Below, piece by piece: positions 19,803-30,207 of a DNA stretch of 64,000 bases (position 1 is the stretch's first letter; every line of letters starts with the position of its first letter). Where the stretch lies: positions 1 through 64,000 of the forward strand of contig NZ_BJXV01000009.1 of NCBI RefSeq assembly GCF_007991175.1, given 5' to 3'. The DNA is from Halovibrio variabilis. Lineage in GTDB: Bacteria; Pseudomonadota; Gammaproteobacteria; Pseudomonadales; Halomonadaceae. The translations under genes were made by a program, and so were the position numbers. The notes below the pieces were generated by a model, which saw only the letters and a program-made list of their open reading frames with translations, did no database searches and was not told the DNA's origin.

Positions 19803-19880
19803 CCAAAGCACTCAGGTTTTCCCATAATGGCTATACATTTGCCGTTAGTGCGCTGAGCAGTCAGCGTCGAGGTGCTTGCC

Positions 19881-20360
19881 ATGCGCTTGACCACCAAAGG
19901 CCGTTACGCGGTTACCGCCATGCTTGATTTAGCCCTGCATGCCGACAGCGGCCCGACCAGCCTAGGCGATATCTCCCAGCGCCAAGAGATATCGCTGTCC
20001 TATTTAGAGCAGCTGTTCGCTCGCTTGCGCCGTGCTGGCTTGGTCAACAGTGTGCGTGGCCCAGGCGGCGGCTATCTGCTGTCTCAACCACCGGAGGCAA
20101 TTAGCGTCTCAAAGGTGATTGACGCGGTGAATGAAAGCGTTGACGCCACCCGCTGCCAGGGTCTTTCAGATTGCCAGCAGGGCAATACCTGTTTGACCCA
20201 CCACCTGTGGTGCGAACTTTCCGTGCAGATTCGCCATTTCCTGGATGATATGACCTTGGCACAACTGATGCTGCGCCCTGATGTCATACGCATTGCATCG
20301 CGACAACAATCTCGACAACAACAGCGTGCCGAAGCGGGCATTCTTGCCTCGTCACCCTGA
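19881..20360 (+). CDS. iscR: Fe-S cluster-binding regulator IscR (Rrf2 family)
   Basis: A Rrf2-type winged-helix repressor of 159 residues. The start [18 protein letters not shown] at 19881 has GAGG eight bases upstream; a GTG three codons earlier is less likely. HTH elements include [19 protein letters not shown] and [10 protein letters not shown]. The cluster ligands are present as [19 protein letters not shown] (three Cys plus His), so it should bind [2Fe-2S] and sense cluster status. It presumably autoregulates the downstream iscS-iscA genes. Confidence 0.95.
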   Translation: MRLTTKGRYAVTAMLDLALHADSGPTSLGDISQRQEISLSYLEQLFARLRRAGLVNSVRGPGGGYLLSQPPEAISVSKVIDAVNESVDATRCQGLSDCQQGNTCLTHHLWCELSVQIRHFLDDMTLAQLMLRPDVIRIASRQQSRQQQRAEAGILASSP

Positions 20361-20423
20361 GCTGACTCATTCAAAACCCAGCTTATCAAAACCAATGCAC
20401 CGCTAAACCGCCGGACCTTAACG

Positions 20424-21602
20424 ATGACCACACCTACGCTGCCCATTTACCTGGATTACGCCGCCACTAACCCGGTCGATGCCCGCGTGGTCGAGGTTAT
20501 GCAGCGCTACCTGACGGTTGACCAGCTATTTGCCAACCCGGCGTCGCGCAGCCATATGCTAGGCTGGCAGGCAGAGCAGGTGATTGAGCAGGCCCGTCGC
20601 CAGGTGGCCGATGCGATTGGCGCCGACCCCAGAGAGATTGTCTGGACCAGCGGGGCCACCGAAGCCGACAACTTAGCGCTGATTGGCTTTATGCGCGCTA
20701 ATCGCGAACGCGGCTTGCACTTGGTCACCTCAACGATCGAGCACAAAGCAGTGGTAGATACCGCCCATGCGCTGGAAAAAGAGGGCTTTGAGGTCACCTG
20801 GCTAACGCCGGGGCGGGATGGCTGTATTCAGCCCGAACAACTGCGCGCGGCGATGCGCGACGATACGGCGTTGGTGTCACTGATGGCGGTGAACAACGAG
20901 CTGGGCAGTATTAACGACATTGCCGCCCTGGCGGAGGTCGCCCACGCGTTTGGCGCGGTCTTTCATACCGATGCCGCCCAGGCCGTGGGGCGTATTTCCC
21001 TGGACGTAGTGAACCAGCAGATTGACCTGATGTCACTGTCTGGGCACAAAGCCTACGGCCCCAAAGGCGTTGGGGCGCTGTATGTCAAACGCCACCCGGA
21101 TATTCGCGTGGAGGCACTGATCCACGGCGGCGGTCACGAACGCGGCATGCGCTCAGGCACCCTGCCGACGCATCAAATTGCCGGCATGGGTGAAGCCTTT
21201 GCGCTGATGCAGCAACAGCACGACGACGATATGGCACATATCACGCGGTTACAGCAACGCTTCTTGCGCGGCCTTGATGGCGTCGAAGGTGTTTACTCGA
21301 ACACGCCACTGGAGCAAGCTGTACCGCATATTGTCAATTTGGCGTTTGAAGGTGTCGACGGCGAATCACTGTTAATGGCGCTACGCGACGTCGCCGTTTC
21401 CACCGGCTCGGCGTGCAACTCGGCCAGTGTCGACCCTTCCTACGTACTGCTCGGCATCGGCACGCCGCGCTCGCTGGCTCTCTCATCGCTGCGCTTTAGC
21501 TTCGGGCGCTTTACTAACGACGCCGACATTGATCATGCGCTAGCGCTTATACGCCATGCGGTGAGCGGTTTACGTACACCGCCCCGCCAAGCGGCTGACT
21601 AG
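20424..21602 (+). CDS. iscS: Cysteine desulfurase IscS
   Basis: A PLP enzyme that converts cysteine to alanine and passes persulfide sulfur to Fe-S assembly and tRNA thiolation. PLP-binding Lys is K209 in LSGHKAYGPKG. The persulfide Cys is C331 in VSTGSACNSASVDPS, on a long class I loop. It has 392 residues. The C terminus ends soon after RFSFGRFTNDADIDHAL, with only SGLRTPPRQAAD where E. coli IscS continues for about 15 more residues. That tail contributes to IscU binding in E. coli. No iscU follows. Confidence 0.95.
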   Translation: MTTPTLPIYLDYAATNPVDARVVEVMQRYLTVDQLFANPASRSHMLGWQAEQVIEQARRQVADAIGADPREIVWTSGATEADNLALIGFMRANRERGLHLVTSTIEHKAVVDTAHALEKEGFEVTWLTPGRDGCIQPEQLRAAMRDDTALVSLMAVNNELGSINDIAALAEVAHAFGAVFHTDAAQAVGRISLDVVNQQIDLMSLSGHKAYGPKGVGALYVKRHPDIRVEALIHGGGHERGMRSGTLPTHQIAGMGEAFALMQQQHDDDMAHITRLQQRFLRGLDGVEGVYSNTPLEQAVPHIVNLAFEGVDGESLLMALRDVAVSTGSACNSASVDPSYVLLGIGTPRSLALSSLRFSFGRFTNDADIDHALALIRHAVSGLRTPPRQAAD

Positions 21603-21627
21603 CTGACTATTTTAAGGAGGACGCCTC

Positions 21628-21954
21628 ATGGCAACACTCAACATCACCCCGGCTGCCGCACAACAGATCCGCCACGTACTCGATGAACGTGGCCAGGGCC
21701 TTGGCCTGCGCGTATCGGTCAAGCCCAGCGGCTGTTCAGGCTATAGCTACGTGCTTGATTTTGCCGATACTATTAACGTAGAAGAAGTCCACTTTGAAGA
21801 CCACGGTGCCAGCGTCTATGTCACCCCCGATGCGGTGGAAATGCTCAACGGCAGCGAAGTGGATTACGTCAGTGAAGGGCTCAATCGCTTCTTCCGGTTC
21901 AACAATCCCAACGTAAAAGACGAATGCGGCTGCGGCGAGAGCTTTACTGTCTAG
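21628..21954 (+). CDS. iscA: A-type Fe-S carrier protein (IscA/ErpA-like)
   Basis: A 108-residue HesB/IscA-fold protein. It has the three conserved cysteines in SGCSGYSYVLDFAD and in the CGCGESF end, which carry an iron or a [4Fe-4S]/[2Fe-2S] cluster to target enzymes. AAGGAGG lies seven bases before the ATG. It follows iscS by 25 bases. The FTV end is typical of IscA. ErpA function cannot be separated by sequence alone; likely clients nearby include RlmN and IspG. Confidence 0.92.
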   Translation: MATLNITPAAAQQIRHVLDERGQGLGLRVSVKPSGCSGYSYVLDFADTINVEEVHFEDHGASVYVTPDAVEMLNGSEVDYVSEGLNRFFRFNNPNVKDECGCGESFTV

Positions 21955-21986
21955 CTACCTTTCCCCGGTCGGCGTTTCATCACCGG

Positions 21987-22015
21987 TATTCATCCCCCGG
22001 CTTAAGCGCTATAAT
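21987..22015 (+). promoter_or_regulatory. Candidate promoter ahead of ndk
   Basis: A perfect TATAAT at 22010-22015 follows TATTCA (21987-21992) at 17-base spacing, a poor -35. Transcription would start near 22022, giving an ndk leader of about 150 bases. Confidence 0.5.
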
Positions 22016-22112
22016 CGCGTTTCTGGATACGCAACATCAGGCAGCCGGATCATTCCTGCACGCTTGATAAAACGTTAGCTGTTGAAACGCTACCAGCCGA
22101 ATTATTTTCTGG

Positions 22113-22145
22113 GCCGCCCCGGCTAGCTGGGGCGGCAATTTTGCT
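22113..22145 (+). terminator. GC-rich hairpin in the ndk leader
   Basis: GCCGCCCC (22113-22120) pairs with GGGGCGGC (22129-22136) around an eight-base loop, followed by AATTTTGCTT. It may end isc readthrough or act as an attenuator or the 3' end of a short leader RNA. The T-run is short, so termination efficiency is uncertain. Confidence 0.55.
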
Positions 22146-22172
22146 TAACCCCCTTTTATGGAGACCACTTAC

Positions 22173-22598
22173 ATGGCTACTGAACGCACTCTTTCTATCA
22201 TCAAGCCTGACGCCGTTGCCAAAAATGCGATCGGTGAGATCATCGCCCGTTTTGAAAAAGCTGGCTTGAACGTGGTGGCTGCCAAAATGCTGCACCTCTC
22301 TGAAGAGAAAGCTGGCGGTTTCTACGCAGAACACAAAGAGCGTCCGTTCTTTAAAGATCTGGTCGGCTTTATGACCTCTGGTCCGGTAGTGGTTCAAGTA
22401 CTGGAAGGCGAAGACGCGATTGCCAAAAACCGCGACCTGATGGGCGCCACTAACCCCAAAGACGCGGCTCCCGGCACAATTCGCGCTGACTTTGCGGAAA
22501 CAATCGACGCTAACGCTGTCCATGGTTCTGATTCTCCGGAAAGCGCTGAGCGCGAAATTAGCTACTTCTTTGGTAACGACGAAATCTGCCCGCGCTAA
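22173..22598 (+). CDS. ndk: Nucleoside diphosphate kinase Ndk
   Basis: It transfers the gamma-phosphate from ATP to (d)NDPs, balancing nucleotide pools. The 141-residue protein starts [18 protein letters not shown] at 22173 (GGAG ten bases upstream); an ATG five codons earlier exists. The phospho-histidine is in [12 protein letters not shown]. Other conserved blocks are [18 protein letters not shown] and [17 protein letters not shown]. Confidence 0.97.
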   Translation: MATERTLSIIKPDAVAKNAIGEIIARFEKAGLNVVAAKMLHLSEEKAGGFYAEHKERPFFKDLVGFMTSGPVVVQVLEGEDAIAKNRDLMGATNPKDAAPGTIRADFAETIDANAVHGSDSPESAEREISYFFGNDEICPR

Positions 22599-22684
22599 GC
22601 CTGTCTATTAGCGCCGCCACAACGTCAGTTGCCGGCCATTTTGCGGGGGTTAGTCCCCCGCCCCTTTCGATAACGCTGACCGCC

Positions 22685-23890
22685 ATGACCACCACTGTAG
22701 CCCAACATACGCCCGCCCCCCGTCCAGGCGCCGATGCCGATAGTTCAGACGCTGCCAGCACGCCTGCGGCCAAAGCGGCACCTGAGCGCCATAACCTGCT
22801 TGGCATGTCCCGCGAGCAGATGGAAGCCTTCTTTTTGTCGATTGGCGAAAAGAAATTTCGTGCCGCCCAGCTAATGAAGTGGATTCACCAAGAAGGCAGC
22901 GATGACTTTGCGGCCATGACGAATCTCTCCAAGCCGCTGCGCGAAAAACTGGCGCAGGTGGCGGAAATTCGCGGTCCAGGGGTGATATACGAAGGCACTT
23001 CTAGCGACGGCACACGCAAGTGGGTGCTCGAGGTAGAAGACGGCAGCTACGTAGAAACGGTATTAATCCCGGCAGAGAACGGCAAACGCCGCACGCTGTG
23101 CGTCTCGTCCCAGGTCGGCTGCTCGTTGGACTGCAGTTTCTGCTCCACCGGCAAGCAAGGTTTTCAGCGCAACTTAACCGCTGCTGAAATCATCGGCCAG
23201 GTATGGGTCGCCCAGCGCAGCGTGGGGCCACGCCGTGATACCGCTAACCGGCCGGTCACCAACGTGGTGATGATGGGCATGGGTGAACCATTGCTCAACT
23301 TTGACAACGTTGTGCCCGCCATGAAGCTAATGCTCGACGACAACGGCTACGGCTTATCCAAGCGTCGGGTGACGCTGTCGACCTCCGGCGTCGTGCCGAT
23401 GATAGACAAATTGGGCGATGAAATGGACGTCAGCCTGGCCATTTCACTACACGCGGCCAACGATGAGCTGCGCAATGAACTGGTGCCCATCAACCGCAAA
23501 TACAATATTCGCGCGTTGCTGGATGCCTGTCATCGCTACTTAGCAAAATGTCCGGATAATCGTCAGATCACCATTGAGTACACGTTGATCAAAGACGTTA
23601 ATGACCAGCAAGAGCACGCCGAGCAGCTTGCCGTACTGCTGAAAGAGCTGCCCTGCAAGGTCAATCTGATCCCGTTTAATCCATTCCCTAATTCTGGCTA
23701 CGAGAAGCCCTCACGCAATCAAACCATGCGTTTTCAGCAGTGGCTATACGATGCTGGCTACAACGCAACGGTGAGAACCACCCGTGGCGAAGATATCGAT
23801 GCCGCCTGCGGCCAGTTGGTAGGCCGGGTGAAAGACCGCACTAAACGCAGTGCGCGTCACATCCAGTCGGTACAGCTAGATGCGGACTAA
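22685..23890 (+). CDS. rlmN: Dual-specificity RNA methyltransferase RlmN
   Basis: A radical-SAM enzyme that makes 2-methyladenosine at 23S rRNA A2503 and at position 37 of some tRNAs. The radical cluster motif is [32 protein letters not shown] follows, and a resolving Cys lies in the C-terminal [11 protein letters not shown]. The N-terminal ~35 residues are Ala/Pro-rich and variable, so a later start is possible, but the conserved part begins at ~[13 protein letters not shown]. Confidence 0.96.
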   Translation: MTTTVAQHTPAPRPGADADSSDAASTPAAKAAPERHNLLGMSREQMEAFFLSIGEKKFRAAQLMKWIHQEGSDDFAAMTNLSKPLREKLAQVAEIRGPGVIYEGTSSDGTRKWVLEVEDGSYVETVLIPAENGKRRTLCVSSQVGCSLDCSFCSTGKQGFQRNLTAAEIIGQVWVAQRSVGPRRDTANRPVTNVVMMGMGEPLLNFDNVVPAMKLMLDDNGYGLSKRRVTLSTSGVVPMIDKLGDEMDVSLAISLHAANDELRNELVPINRKYNIRALLDACHRYLAKCPDNRQITIEYTLIKDVNDQQEHAEQLAVLLKELPCKVNLIPFNPFPNSGYEKPSRNQTMRFQQWLYDAGYNATVRTTRGEDIDAACGQLVGRVKDRTKRSARHIQSVQLDAD

Positions 23891-24027
23891 GCTGACAGGC
23901 ACCTGACGGGCACAAAAAAGGGGCTTGTCTTGACTTCCGCCTAGCACGGCGCTTTGATGGTCACGGTTTTTATTTGCATTGCCTTATTAATAGTTAGTCG
24001 TTGGACGTTCACCACAAGAGGATTGAC

Positions 24028-24762
24028 ATGATCGCTTGCCGCCGGCGCCAACACCCATTGCGGGTGCCCATGCTGACCGTTCTTATCGGTAGCCTGTGGC
24101 TTGCTGGCTGTGCATCGTCCAACACGCTGACAGCACAAGACAGCCCTGCAGCGGCGGACGCCTATACTCAGCTAGGCGTCGCTTACCTGGAGCGCGACAA
24201 CCTTCCCCGCGCGCTCAATGCATTGGACCGGGCGCTGGAAATCGCCCCACGCCATGCCGAAGCGTTGCAGGCGTTGGCGCTGGTTTATCAACGTCAGGGC
24301 GAAAGCGAACTGGCCAACGACTATTTTCAACAGGCGGTGAATGCCGATCCGGACTTCACTCGCGCCCGCAACAATTACGCCGCGTTTTTATACGCTCAGG
24401 GCCAGTTTAACGCCGCCTGTGAGCAGTTAGAGACCGCATCGGAGGATGCCCAGTACGCCAACCGTGCCCAGCTATTCACTAATTTAGGGCAGTGTTACCT
24501 GGCGCTGGACGAATTTGATAAAGCGCGCGCTCGCTTGCAGCGCGCGCAGAGTATTGATCCGCGCAACCCGCGCGGTTATTTAATGTTAGCTGAACTCGAA
24601 TACTCGCAGGGCAATTACCCTCAGGCCTGGGCACCGCTGCAGACTTATTTACAGCTCGCCGAGCCCAACCGAGCGGCGCTGGAAATGGCGGTTGAAATCG
24701 CCCAGGCGCGCGGCGACCATAGTGTCGCCGCCGACTACCAGCGCCAACTTGGCAACGACTGA
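24028..24762 (+). CDS. pilF: Type IV pilus biogenesis lipoprotein PilF/PilW
   Basis: A pilotin-like outer-membrane lipoprotein that helps the PilQ secretin multimerise. I place the start at 24028, where AGAGG lies six bases upstream; the frame is open to a TTG at 24001. A signal peptide ends in the lipobox LWLAGC. Then come about five TPR repeats, for example YTQLGVAYLERDNLPRAL and FTNLGQCYLALDEFDKA. It sits between rlmN and rodZ, as in pseudomonads. Pilus structural genes are not in this window. Confidence 0.92.
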   Translation: MIACRRRQHPLRVPMLTVLIGSLWLAGCASSNTLTAQDSPAAADAYTQLGVAYLERDNLPRALNALDRALEIAPRHAEALQALALVYQRQGESELANDYFQQAVNADPDFTRARNNYAAFLYAQGQFNAACEQLETASEDAQYANRAQLFTNLGQCYLALDEFDKARARLQRAQSIDPRNPRGYLMLAELEYSQGNYPQAWAPLQTYLQLAEPNRAALEMAVEIAQARGDHSVAADYQRQLGND

Positions 24763-24809
24763 CTGATTGACGCCCTGATCACCGCTTATTTAATGAAGGA
24801 TGCTCAGCC

Positions 24810-25841
24810 ATGAGCGATACACAGTCACAAGAAAGCGTCATAAACAGCACCAGCACTAACGATCCCAAAAGCGCCTCCCCGGGCGAACTGCTTTCTCGCC
24901 AGCGCGAACAGCTGGGGATCCCCCTTGCTGACGCCGCCAGGGCATTAAACTTACGCCCGGCCGTAGTGGCAGGGCTAGAGCAAGACAACTACCAAGAGAT
25001 CCCCGTCGCCGCTTATCGACGCGGTTATCTGCGCTCTTACGCCAAATATCTTGGCATGGATGACCACCTAGTACTTGAGGCGTATCAAGTCCATAACAAC
25101 GCAACCGATGTTGATAGCAAAGTCGCCCCGGTTTCCTTTAACAAGCCGCCCTCACGCATCGGCGCTTGGCTGTTCAAGCTGGTTACCCTGCTGGTCATTG
25201 CAGGGCTGATCGCGGTAACCGTTATGTGGTGGCAAAGCCGTGGCGGCAATGCGCCTCCGGGCTTTGGTTCTTCGCCAGCGCCAGAACCCCCTACGCAAGA
25301 AAGCGTTAATGCTCCGAGCGAAGCGAGCGGCGCAGACCCCGCTGACACGCAGAGCCCTCCGGCCGACTCCCGCTTTACCAGTGGCGACGATAGCGCGACA
25401 CGGCAAAGCGACGCCACCAACGTGACGCCATCGCCGACGGCTCCGCAAGATCAAGCCGCGAGCAGCGACGATGACGCCGACCCCATCGCGGCGTTCGATC
25501 CGCCGGCGCTGACCGAGACAGACGATCAGCCACAAACACCAACGGACGCGGCGGAAAGTGATACGCAGAGCTCCCCTGACCCGGAACCCGTCACTAACGC
25601 CAATACCCTTGAGCTAACCTTTAATGAACAGTCGTGGACTGAGATTTTTGACGCCACTAATCAGCGCGTCTTTGTCGGTCTGCAAACCCCCGGCACCACC
25701 GCCACTGTCGAAGGCGAGCCCCCGTTTCGTTTAACCGTGGGCAATGCCACCGGCGTTGAGCTGCGCTACCAAGGCGAGGAAGTTGACCTTTCTGCCGAAG
25801 CTGGTGCCAACAATGTTGCCCGTTTTTCTCTAGGAGAGTGA
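24810..25841 (+). CDS. rodZ: Cell-shape protein RodZ
   Basis: A bitopic inner-membrane protein that links MreB to the elongasome. The N-terminal cytoplasmic HTH (residues ~23-90, [19 protein letters not shown] and [16 protein letters not shown]) binds MreB. One TM helix lies at about 117-141. A long Pro/Ser/Asp/Thr-rich periplasmic linker (~145-260) leads to the C-terminal DUF4115 beta domain ([16 protein letters not shown]). The strongly acidic linker is in keeping with a halophile. ispG begins eight bases after the stop. Confidence 0.93.
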   Translation: MSDTQSQESVINSTSTNDPKSASPGELLSRQREQLGIPLADAARALNLRPAVVAGLEQDNYQEIPVAAYRRGYLRSYAKYLGMDDHLVLEAYQVHNNATDVDSKVAPVSFNKPPSRIGAWLFKLVTLLVIAGLIAVTVMWWQSRGGNAPPGFGSSPAPEPPTQESVNAPSEASGADPADTQSPPADSRFTSGDDSATRQSDATNVTPSPTAPQDQAASSDDDADPIAAFDPPALTETDDQPQTPTDAAESDTQSSPDPEPVTNANTLELTFNEQSWTEIFDATNQRVFVGLQTPGTTATVEGEPPFRLTVGNATGVELRYQGEEVDLSAEAGANNVARFSLGE

Positions 25842-25848
25842 CCGCCCT

Positions 25849-26964
25849 ATGCACGCCCCTTCTCCGATTAAACGCCGCTTTTCCCGTCAGATTCACGTCG
25901 GTAATGTAGCGGTGGGTGGTGATGCCCCGATTGCCGTTCAGAGCATGACCAACACCAACACACTCGATGTTGCTGCTACGGTGGCACAGATCCAACAGCT
26001 GGAAACAGCCGGTGCGGATATTGTGCGCGTTTCGGTGCCCGACATGGACGCCGCCGAAACCTTTGGCCAAATCAAAAAACTGGTCAACGTACCGCTCGTT
26101 GCCGACATCCATTTTGATTACAAAATCGCCCTGCGCGTTGCGGAACTAGGCGTTGACTGCCTGCGCATCAACCCCGGCAACATCGGCCGCGAAGACCGCG
26201 TGCGCGCGGTGGTTAGCGCGGCCCGCGAGCATGGCATTCCGATCCGCATTGGCGTTAACGCCGGTTCGCTGGAAAAAGACCTGCAGAAAAAATACGGCGA
26301 GCCAACACCCGCCGCGCTGGTGGAATCCGCGATGCGCCATATTGATTACCTGGACCGCCTCGACTTCCCCGAGTTCAAGGTCAGTGTCAAAGCCTCCGAT
26401 GTGTTTATGGCCGTGGCGGCCTACCGCGATTTGGCGGCGCGCATCGAACAACCGCTGCACTTGGGGATTACCGAAGCAGGCGGGCTACGCTCGGGCACGG
26501 TGAAATCATCGATTGGCCTGGGCATGCTGCTGATGGACGGCATCGGTGACACCATTCGGGTCTCGCTGGCAGCGGACCCCGTGGAAGAAATCAAAGTCGG
26601 CTTTGACATGCTGCGCAGCCTCAAGCTGCGCTCTAAAGGCATCAACTTCATTGCCTGCCCCAGCTGTTCGCGCCAGAACTTCGACGTCATTGACACCATG
26701 AATCAGCTTGAAGAACGGCTGGAAGACGTCATGACGCCGCTGAATGTCTCGGTGATTGGCTGCGTGGTCAATGGCCCCGGCGAAGCCAAAGAGACCGATA
26801 TCGGCCTCACCGGCGGCAGCCCGGCCAACCTGGTGTATATCGACGGCAAACCGGCCAGCAAACTGCGCAACGACCATCTGGTAGACGACCTGGAGCAGCT
26901 GATTCGCGCAAAAGTCCGCGAAAAACAGCAGCAGCAAGACGACATGATTGCCCGCGGCGTTTAA
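25849..26964 (+). CDS. ispG: 4-hydroxy-3-methylbut-2-en-1-yl diphosphate synthase IspG
   Basis: The penultimate enzyme of the MEP isoprenoid pathway, which reduces MEcPP to HMBPP using a [4Fe-4S] cluster. Cluster ligands are visible in [12 protein letters not shown] and [26 protein letters not shown] and LRINPGNIG are the barrel motifs. At 371 residues it matches E. coli. Gene order rodZ-ispG-hisS is conserved in gammaproteobacteria. Confidence 0.97.
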   Translation: MHAPSPIKRRFSRQIHVGNVAVGGDAPIAVQSMTNTNTLDVAATVAQIQQLETAGADIVRVSVPDMDAAETFGQIKKLVNVPLVADIHFDYKIALRVAELGVDCLRINPGNIGREDRVRAVVSAAREHGIPIRIGVNAGSLEKDLQKKYGEPTPAALVESAMRHIDYLDRLDFPEFKVSVKASDVFMAVAAYRDLAARIEQPLHLGITEAGGLRSGTVKSSIGLGMLLMDGIGDTIRVSLAADPVEEIKVGFDMLRSLKLRSKGINFIACPSCSRQNFDVIDTMNQLEERLEDVMTPLNVSVIGCVVNGPGEAKETDIGLTGGSPANLVYIDGKPASKLRNDHLVDDLEQLIRAKVREKQQQQDDMIARGV

Positions 26965-27025
26965 ACGCCGGGGATAGCTGCCAGCCTGAACGAGCAACGT
27001 CAGATGGCAGAATAAGGAGTTTTCA

Positions 27026-28327
27026 TTGAGCAAGTCCGCTGTAAAAAAAATACAAGCCATTCGTGGCATGAACGACCTATTACCCAGCGATAGCCCGCGC
27101 TGGCAATTTTTTGAAGCCAAAGTACGTCAGCTAATGCTGCGTTACGGGTTTAATGAAATTCGCACGCCCATTGTTGAGCAAACCGCGCTGTTTGCGCGCT
27201 CCATCGGTGAAGTCACCGATATCGTCGAAAAAGAGATGTACACTTTTGACGATCGTAACGATGAAAGCCTAACGCTACGCCCGGAAGGCACCGCCAGCTG
27301 TGTGCGGGCGGCCATGGAACACGGTCTGCTGCATAACCAGACCCAGCGGCTGTGGTACCAAGGCCCGATGTTTCGCTACGAGCGCCCCCAAAAAGGCCGC
27401 TACCGCCAGTTCCACCAGATTGGTGTTGAAACTTTTGGCTTTGAAGGCCCGGACATTGATGCCGAGGTGATCCTACTTTCGGCGCGGTTATGGCAAGAGC
27501 TGGGGCTCATGGAACACGTCACCCTTGAACTCAACTCGCTGGGCTCAAGTGCGGCGCGGGCCGCCTACCGCGATACCCTGGTGGGCTATTTTGAGCAGCA
27601 CCATGACGTGCTCGATGAAGACTCCAAACGCCGCTTAACCAGCAACCCGCTGCGCATTCTCGATTCTAAAAACCCGGCTATGGCCGAGATGCTCGACGCC
27701 GCACCGCAGTTAATGGATCACCTGGATGCCGAATCCCGGGAACACTTCGAGCAACTCACTAAGATGCTGGAAGCGGCGGGTATTGCCTATGTGATTAACC
27801 CGCGCTTAGTGCGGGGGCTCGACTACTACGGCCGCACCGTGTTCGAGTGGACCACGACGGCACTGGGCAGCCAGGGCACCGTGTGCGCAGGCGGCCGTTA
27901 CGACGGCCTGGTTGAACAGCTGGGCGGCAAGCCAACCCCCGCTGTGGGTTTTGCGATGGGCATTGAACGGCTTATCTTACTGCTTGAGACCCTCGACCTG
28001 ATTCCCGATGAGGCCCTCGGCGGCTGCGATGTGTACCTGCTGCCCATGGACGATAACGCCACCATCGCGGCGCTCACCCTGGCCGAACAGCTGCGCAGCG
28101 AACTGCCTGCCCTGCGCCTTCAGCTTCACTGCGGCGGCGGTAGTTTCAAAAGCCGGATCAAGAAAGCCGATAAAAGTAATGCGCCGATGGCGATACTGCT
28201 TGGCGAAGATGAAATCGCCGAACAGGCGGCAACACTCAAGTTTCTGCGCGATGACCGCGAACAACAGCGTGTTCCCCTAGCGGCGCTAGGCGATACGCTA
28301 CGTAAGGCATTCGCCACTAACGCTTAA
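27026..28327 (+). CDS. hisS: Histidyl-tRNA synthetase HisS
   Basis: A class II aminoacyl-tRNA synthetase of 433 residues. Conserved elements are IRGMNDLLP, the motif 2 region [11 protein letters not shown] with [34 protein letters not shown], and [13 protein letters not shown] with motif 3 near [10 protein letters not shown]. The C terminus is the anticodon-binding domain. The start is an unusual TTG, but AAGGAG lies six bases before it and the frame has no better start. Confidence 0.96.
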   Translation: MSKSAVKKIQAIRGMNDLLPSDSPRWQFFEAKVRQLMLRYGFNEIRTPIVEQTALFARSIGEVTDIVEKEMYTFDDRNDESLTLRPEGTASCVRAAMEHGLLHNQTQRLWYQGPMFRYERPQKGRYRQFHQIGVETFGFEGPDIDAEVILLSARLWQELGLMEHVTLELNSLGSSAARAAYRDTLVGYFEQHHDVLDEDSKRRLTSNPLRILDSKNPAMAEMLDAAPQLMDHLDAESREHFEQLTKMLEAAGIAYVINPRLVRGLDYYGRTVFEWTTTALGSQGTVCAGGRYDGLVEQLGGKPTPAVGFAMGIERLILLLETLDLIPDEALGGCDVYLLPMDDNATIAALTLAEQLRSELPALRLQLHCGGGSFKSRIKKADKSNAPMAILLGEDEIAEQAATLKFLRDDREQQRVPLAALGDTLRKAFATNA

Positions 28328-28381
28328 CGCTCGCACAGGCTAACCACCTTGGAGCACACCGATTAGAATAGGAGGCCGCCC

Positions 28382-29041
28382 GTGGCGGAGCTGAGAAGCG
28401 ACGAAGAGCAGCTAGACGCAGTCAAGCGCTGGTGGAAAGAAAACGGAATCTCCTTGGTCACAGGCGCCGTTCTGGCGGCGGCGGGGGTATTTGGCTGGAA
28501 TGCCTGGCAAAACTACCAGCAGGGCCAGGCAGAAGCAGCGTCCATGCGCTACCAGCAACTGGTCAATATGACGGCTGGCAACGAGCTTGGAGAGGACCAG
28601 TTGGCAAACGCGCGGGAAATGGTCAGCGACATTACCGACGCGCATGGCGATACGCTGTATGCCGAGCTCGCTCTGTTGCTGGACGCACGCCTAGCGGTTC
28701 AACAAGGTGACTTGGAAAGCGCCAAAACCGCGCTGGAAAACGTTGCCAACGACTCTTCGCGCCGCTATGTGCAGAGCCTTGCATGGCTGCGCTTGGCCCG
28801 TGTGGAACTTGCCGATGAAAACCCCGAGCAGGCGCTTGCGCTGTTAGACGAACCGATTAGCGACGCGTTGGCCGCTCAGCGGGCCAACGTGCGTGGCGAT
28901 GCGCACATCGCCCAGGGCGACACTGACGGGGCCCGCGACGCGTGGGAAACCGCCATTGATGTGTCTCAAAACCAAGACCAGCCGCTCTATGGCGTGCAGT
29001 TAAAGCTTGACGATCTCGGCGCTGAGGAGGCGACACAATGA
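28382..29041 (+). CDS. yfgM: Periplasmic chaperone / Sec-ancillary protein YfgM
   Basis: A 219-residue protein anchored by one N-terminal TM helix (~24-42), with a periplasmic TPR-like helical domain. The N terminus RSDEEQLDAVKRWWKENG is characteristic. In E. coli YfgM interacts with SecYEG and PpiD and hands over secreted proteins. It starts at GTG with AGGAGG six bases upstream. Its stop overlaps the ATG of bamB by four bases. Confidence 0.92.
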   Translation: MAELRSDEEQLDAVKRWWKENGISLVTGAVLAAAGVFGWNAWQNYQQGQAEAASMRYQQLVNMTAGNELGEDQLANAREMVSDITDAHGDTLYAELALLLDARLAVQQGDLESAKTALENVANDSSRRYVQSLAWLRLARVELADENPEQALALLDEPISDALAAQRANVRGDAHIAQGDTDGARDAWETAIDVSQNQDQPLYGVQLKLDDLGAEEATQ

Positions 29042-30207
29042 ACACCCGTATTTTAAAAAAGCAGCTGACGCGCCTGGGTTTGGCATCGCTGTCACTCGCG
29101 CTGCTGGCCGGCTGTGCCAGCAAAGGCGAGTCTGCCGACGCCCCCAAAGAGCTGCGTAGTTTCGATGCGACCTCCTCCCTGGATTCTCAGTGGGATCGCA
29201 ACGTTGGCGACGGCTTTGGCCACGCGCGTTACCCGATTGCCCCCGCCCGTGAGGGCGACAGCGTGTTTGCAGCCGATGCTGAGGGCGTGGTGATGGCGAT
29301 GGGCGCCAATAGCGGCGACGTCGAGTGGAAAATTGACCTCGACACCACTATTTCCAGCGCATTAACGGCGATTGCCGGGCAGGTTTACCTAGCCACCGGT
29401 AACGGCGAAGTCATCTCCCTGGATCAACGTGACGGCAGCGAAAACTGGCGTTCGCGAGTCTCCAGTGAAGTATTGGCCGCCCCTCAGGCAAACCAGCAGC
29501 TGCTGGTCGTACAAAGTGTCGATGGTCAGGTCACTGCCCTGGACCGCGCCAGCGGCGAAGAGCGCTGGGTATACACCAGCTCGCAGCCTTCTCTCACCCT
29601 GCGCGGCACCGGTACGCCGATGGTGATCGATCCGGTCAGCTTTATCGGCTTAGCCAACGGCCGTTTAGCGACGCTGGATAACCGCAGCGGCCAGCCGCTC
29701 TGGGAAATGCAAATTGCCACGCCGAGTGGGCGTAGTGAAGTGGAGCGCTTGGTTGACCTTTCCGGCCAGCCGGTCATCAGCCCCGATGGGCGCCTGTTTG
29801 TGACCAGCTATAACGGCCGTGTCGTCGCCCTGGAAGCGACCCAAGGTGATGTCCTTTGGGAAGCGGATTTATCCAGCCGTCATACGCCGGTTCTGGTCGG
29901 TGACTTTCTGTTTGTGGTCACCGACGACAGTCAGGTTGTCGCCCTCGACGCTAACAGCGGCCGCGAAATTTGGCGCAACGACGATCTAGAAGATCGTTGG
30001 CTGACCGCCCCCGCCTTTGCCGATGGGCGCTTGGTAGTGGGCGATTTTGAAGGTTATCTTCACCTGATCGACGCTCGCGAAGGCGACATTGTAGGCCGTA
30101 CTCGCGTGCACAGCTCGGGCATCAGCGTACGCCCGGTGACTGAAGGCAGCACCATTCATGTCCAGGCCAACAATGGTCGCCTGGAAACCCTGGAAGTAAC
30201 TCCATGA
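29038..30207 (+). CDS. bamB: Outer-membrane assembly lipoprotein BamB
   Basis: A lipoprotein subunit of the BAM complex. The lipobox is LLAGC at ~26-30 after a hydrophobic signal sequence. The mature chain forms an eight-bladed PQQ-type beta-propeller, with repeats such as [32 protein letters not shown] and [13 protein letters not shown]. At 389 residues it is normal length. Its last bases overlap the der start. Confidence 0.95.
   Translation: MNTRILKKQLTRLGLASLSLALLAGCASKGESADAPKELRSFDATSSLDSQWDRNVGDGFGHARYPIAPAREGDSVFAADAEGVVMAMGANSGDVEWKIDLDTTISSALTAIAGQVYLATGNGEVISLDQRDGSENWRSRVSSEVLAAPQANQQLLVVQSVDGQVTALDRASGEERWVYTSSQPSLTLRGTGTPMVIDPVSFIGLANGRLATLDNRSGQPLWEMQIATPSGRSEVERLVDLSGQPVISPDGRLFVTSYNGRVVALEATQGDVLWEADLSSRHTPVLVGDFLFVVTDDSQVVALDANSGREIWRNDDLEDRWLTAPAFADGRLVVGDFEGYLHLIDAREGDIVGRTRVHSSGISVRPVTEGSTIHVQANNGRLETLEVTP

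Noticed and set aside
22050-22523. Minus-strand open frame of 157 codons
   Set aside because: It is antisense to ndk, an unquestionable gene, and its product has no family features.
26506-27120. Minus-strand open frame of about 204 codons
   Set aside because: It lies antisense to ispG and hisS, has no recognisable domains, and is the mirror of GC-rich codon bias in real genes.
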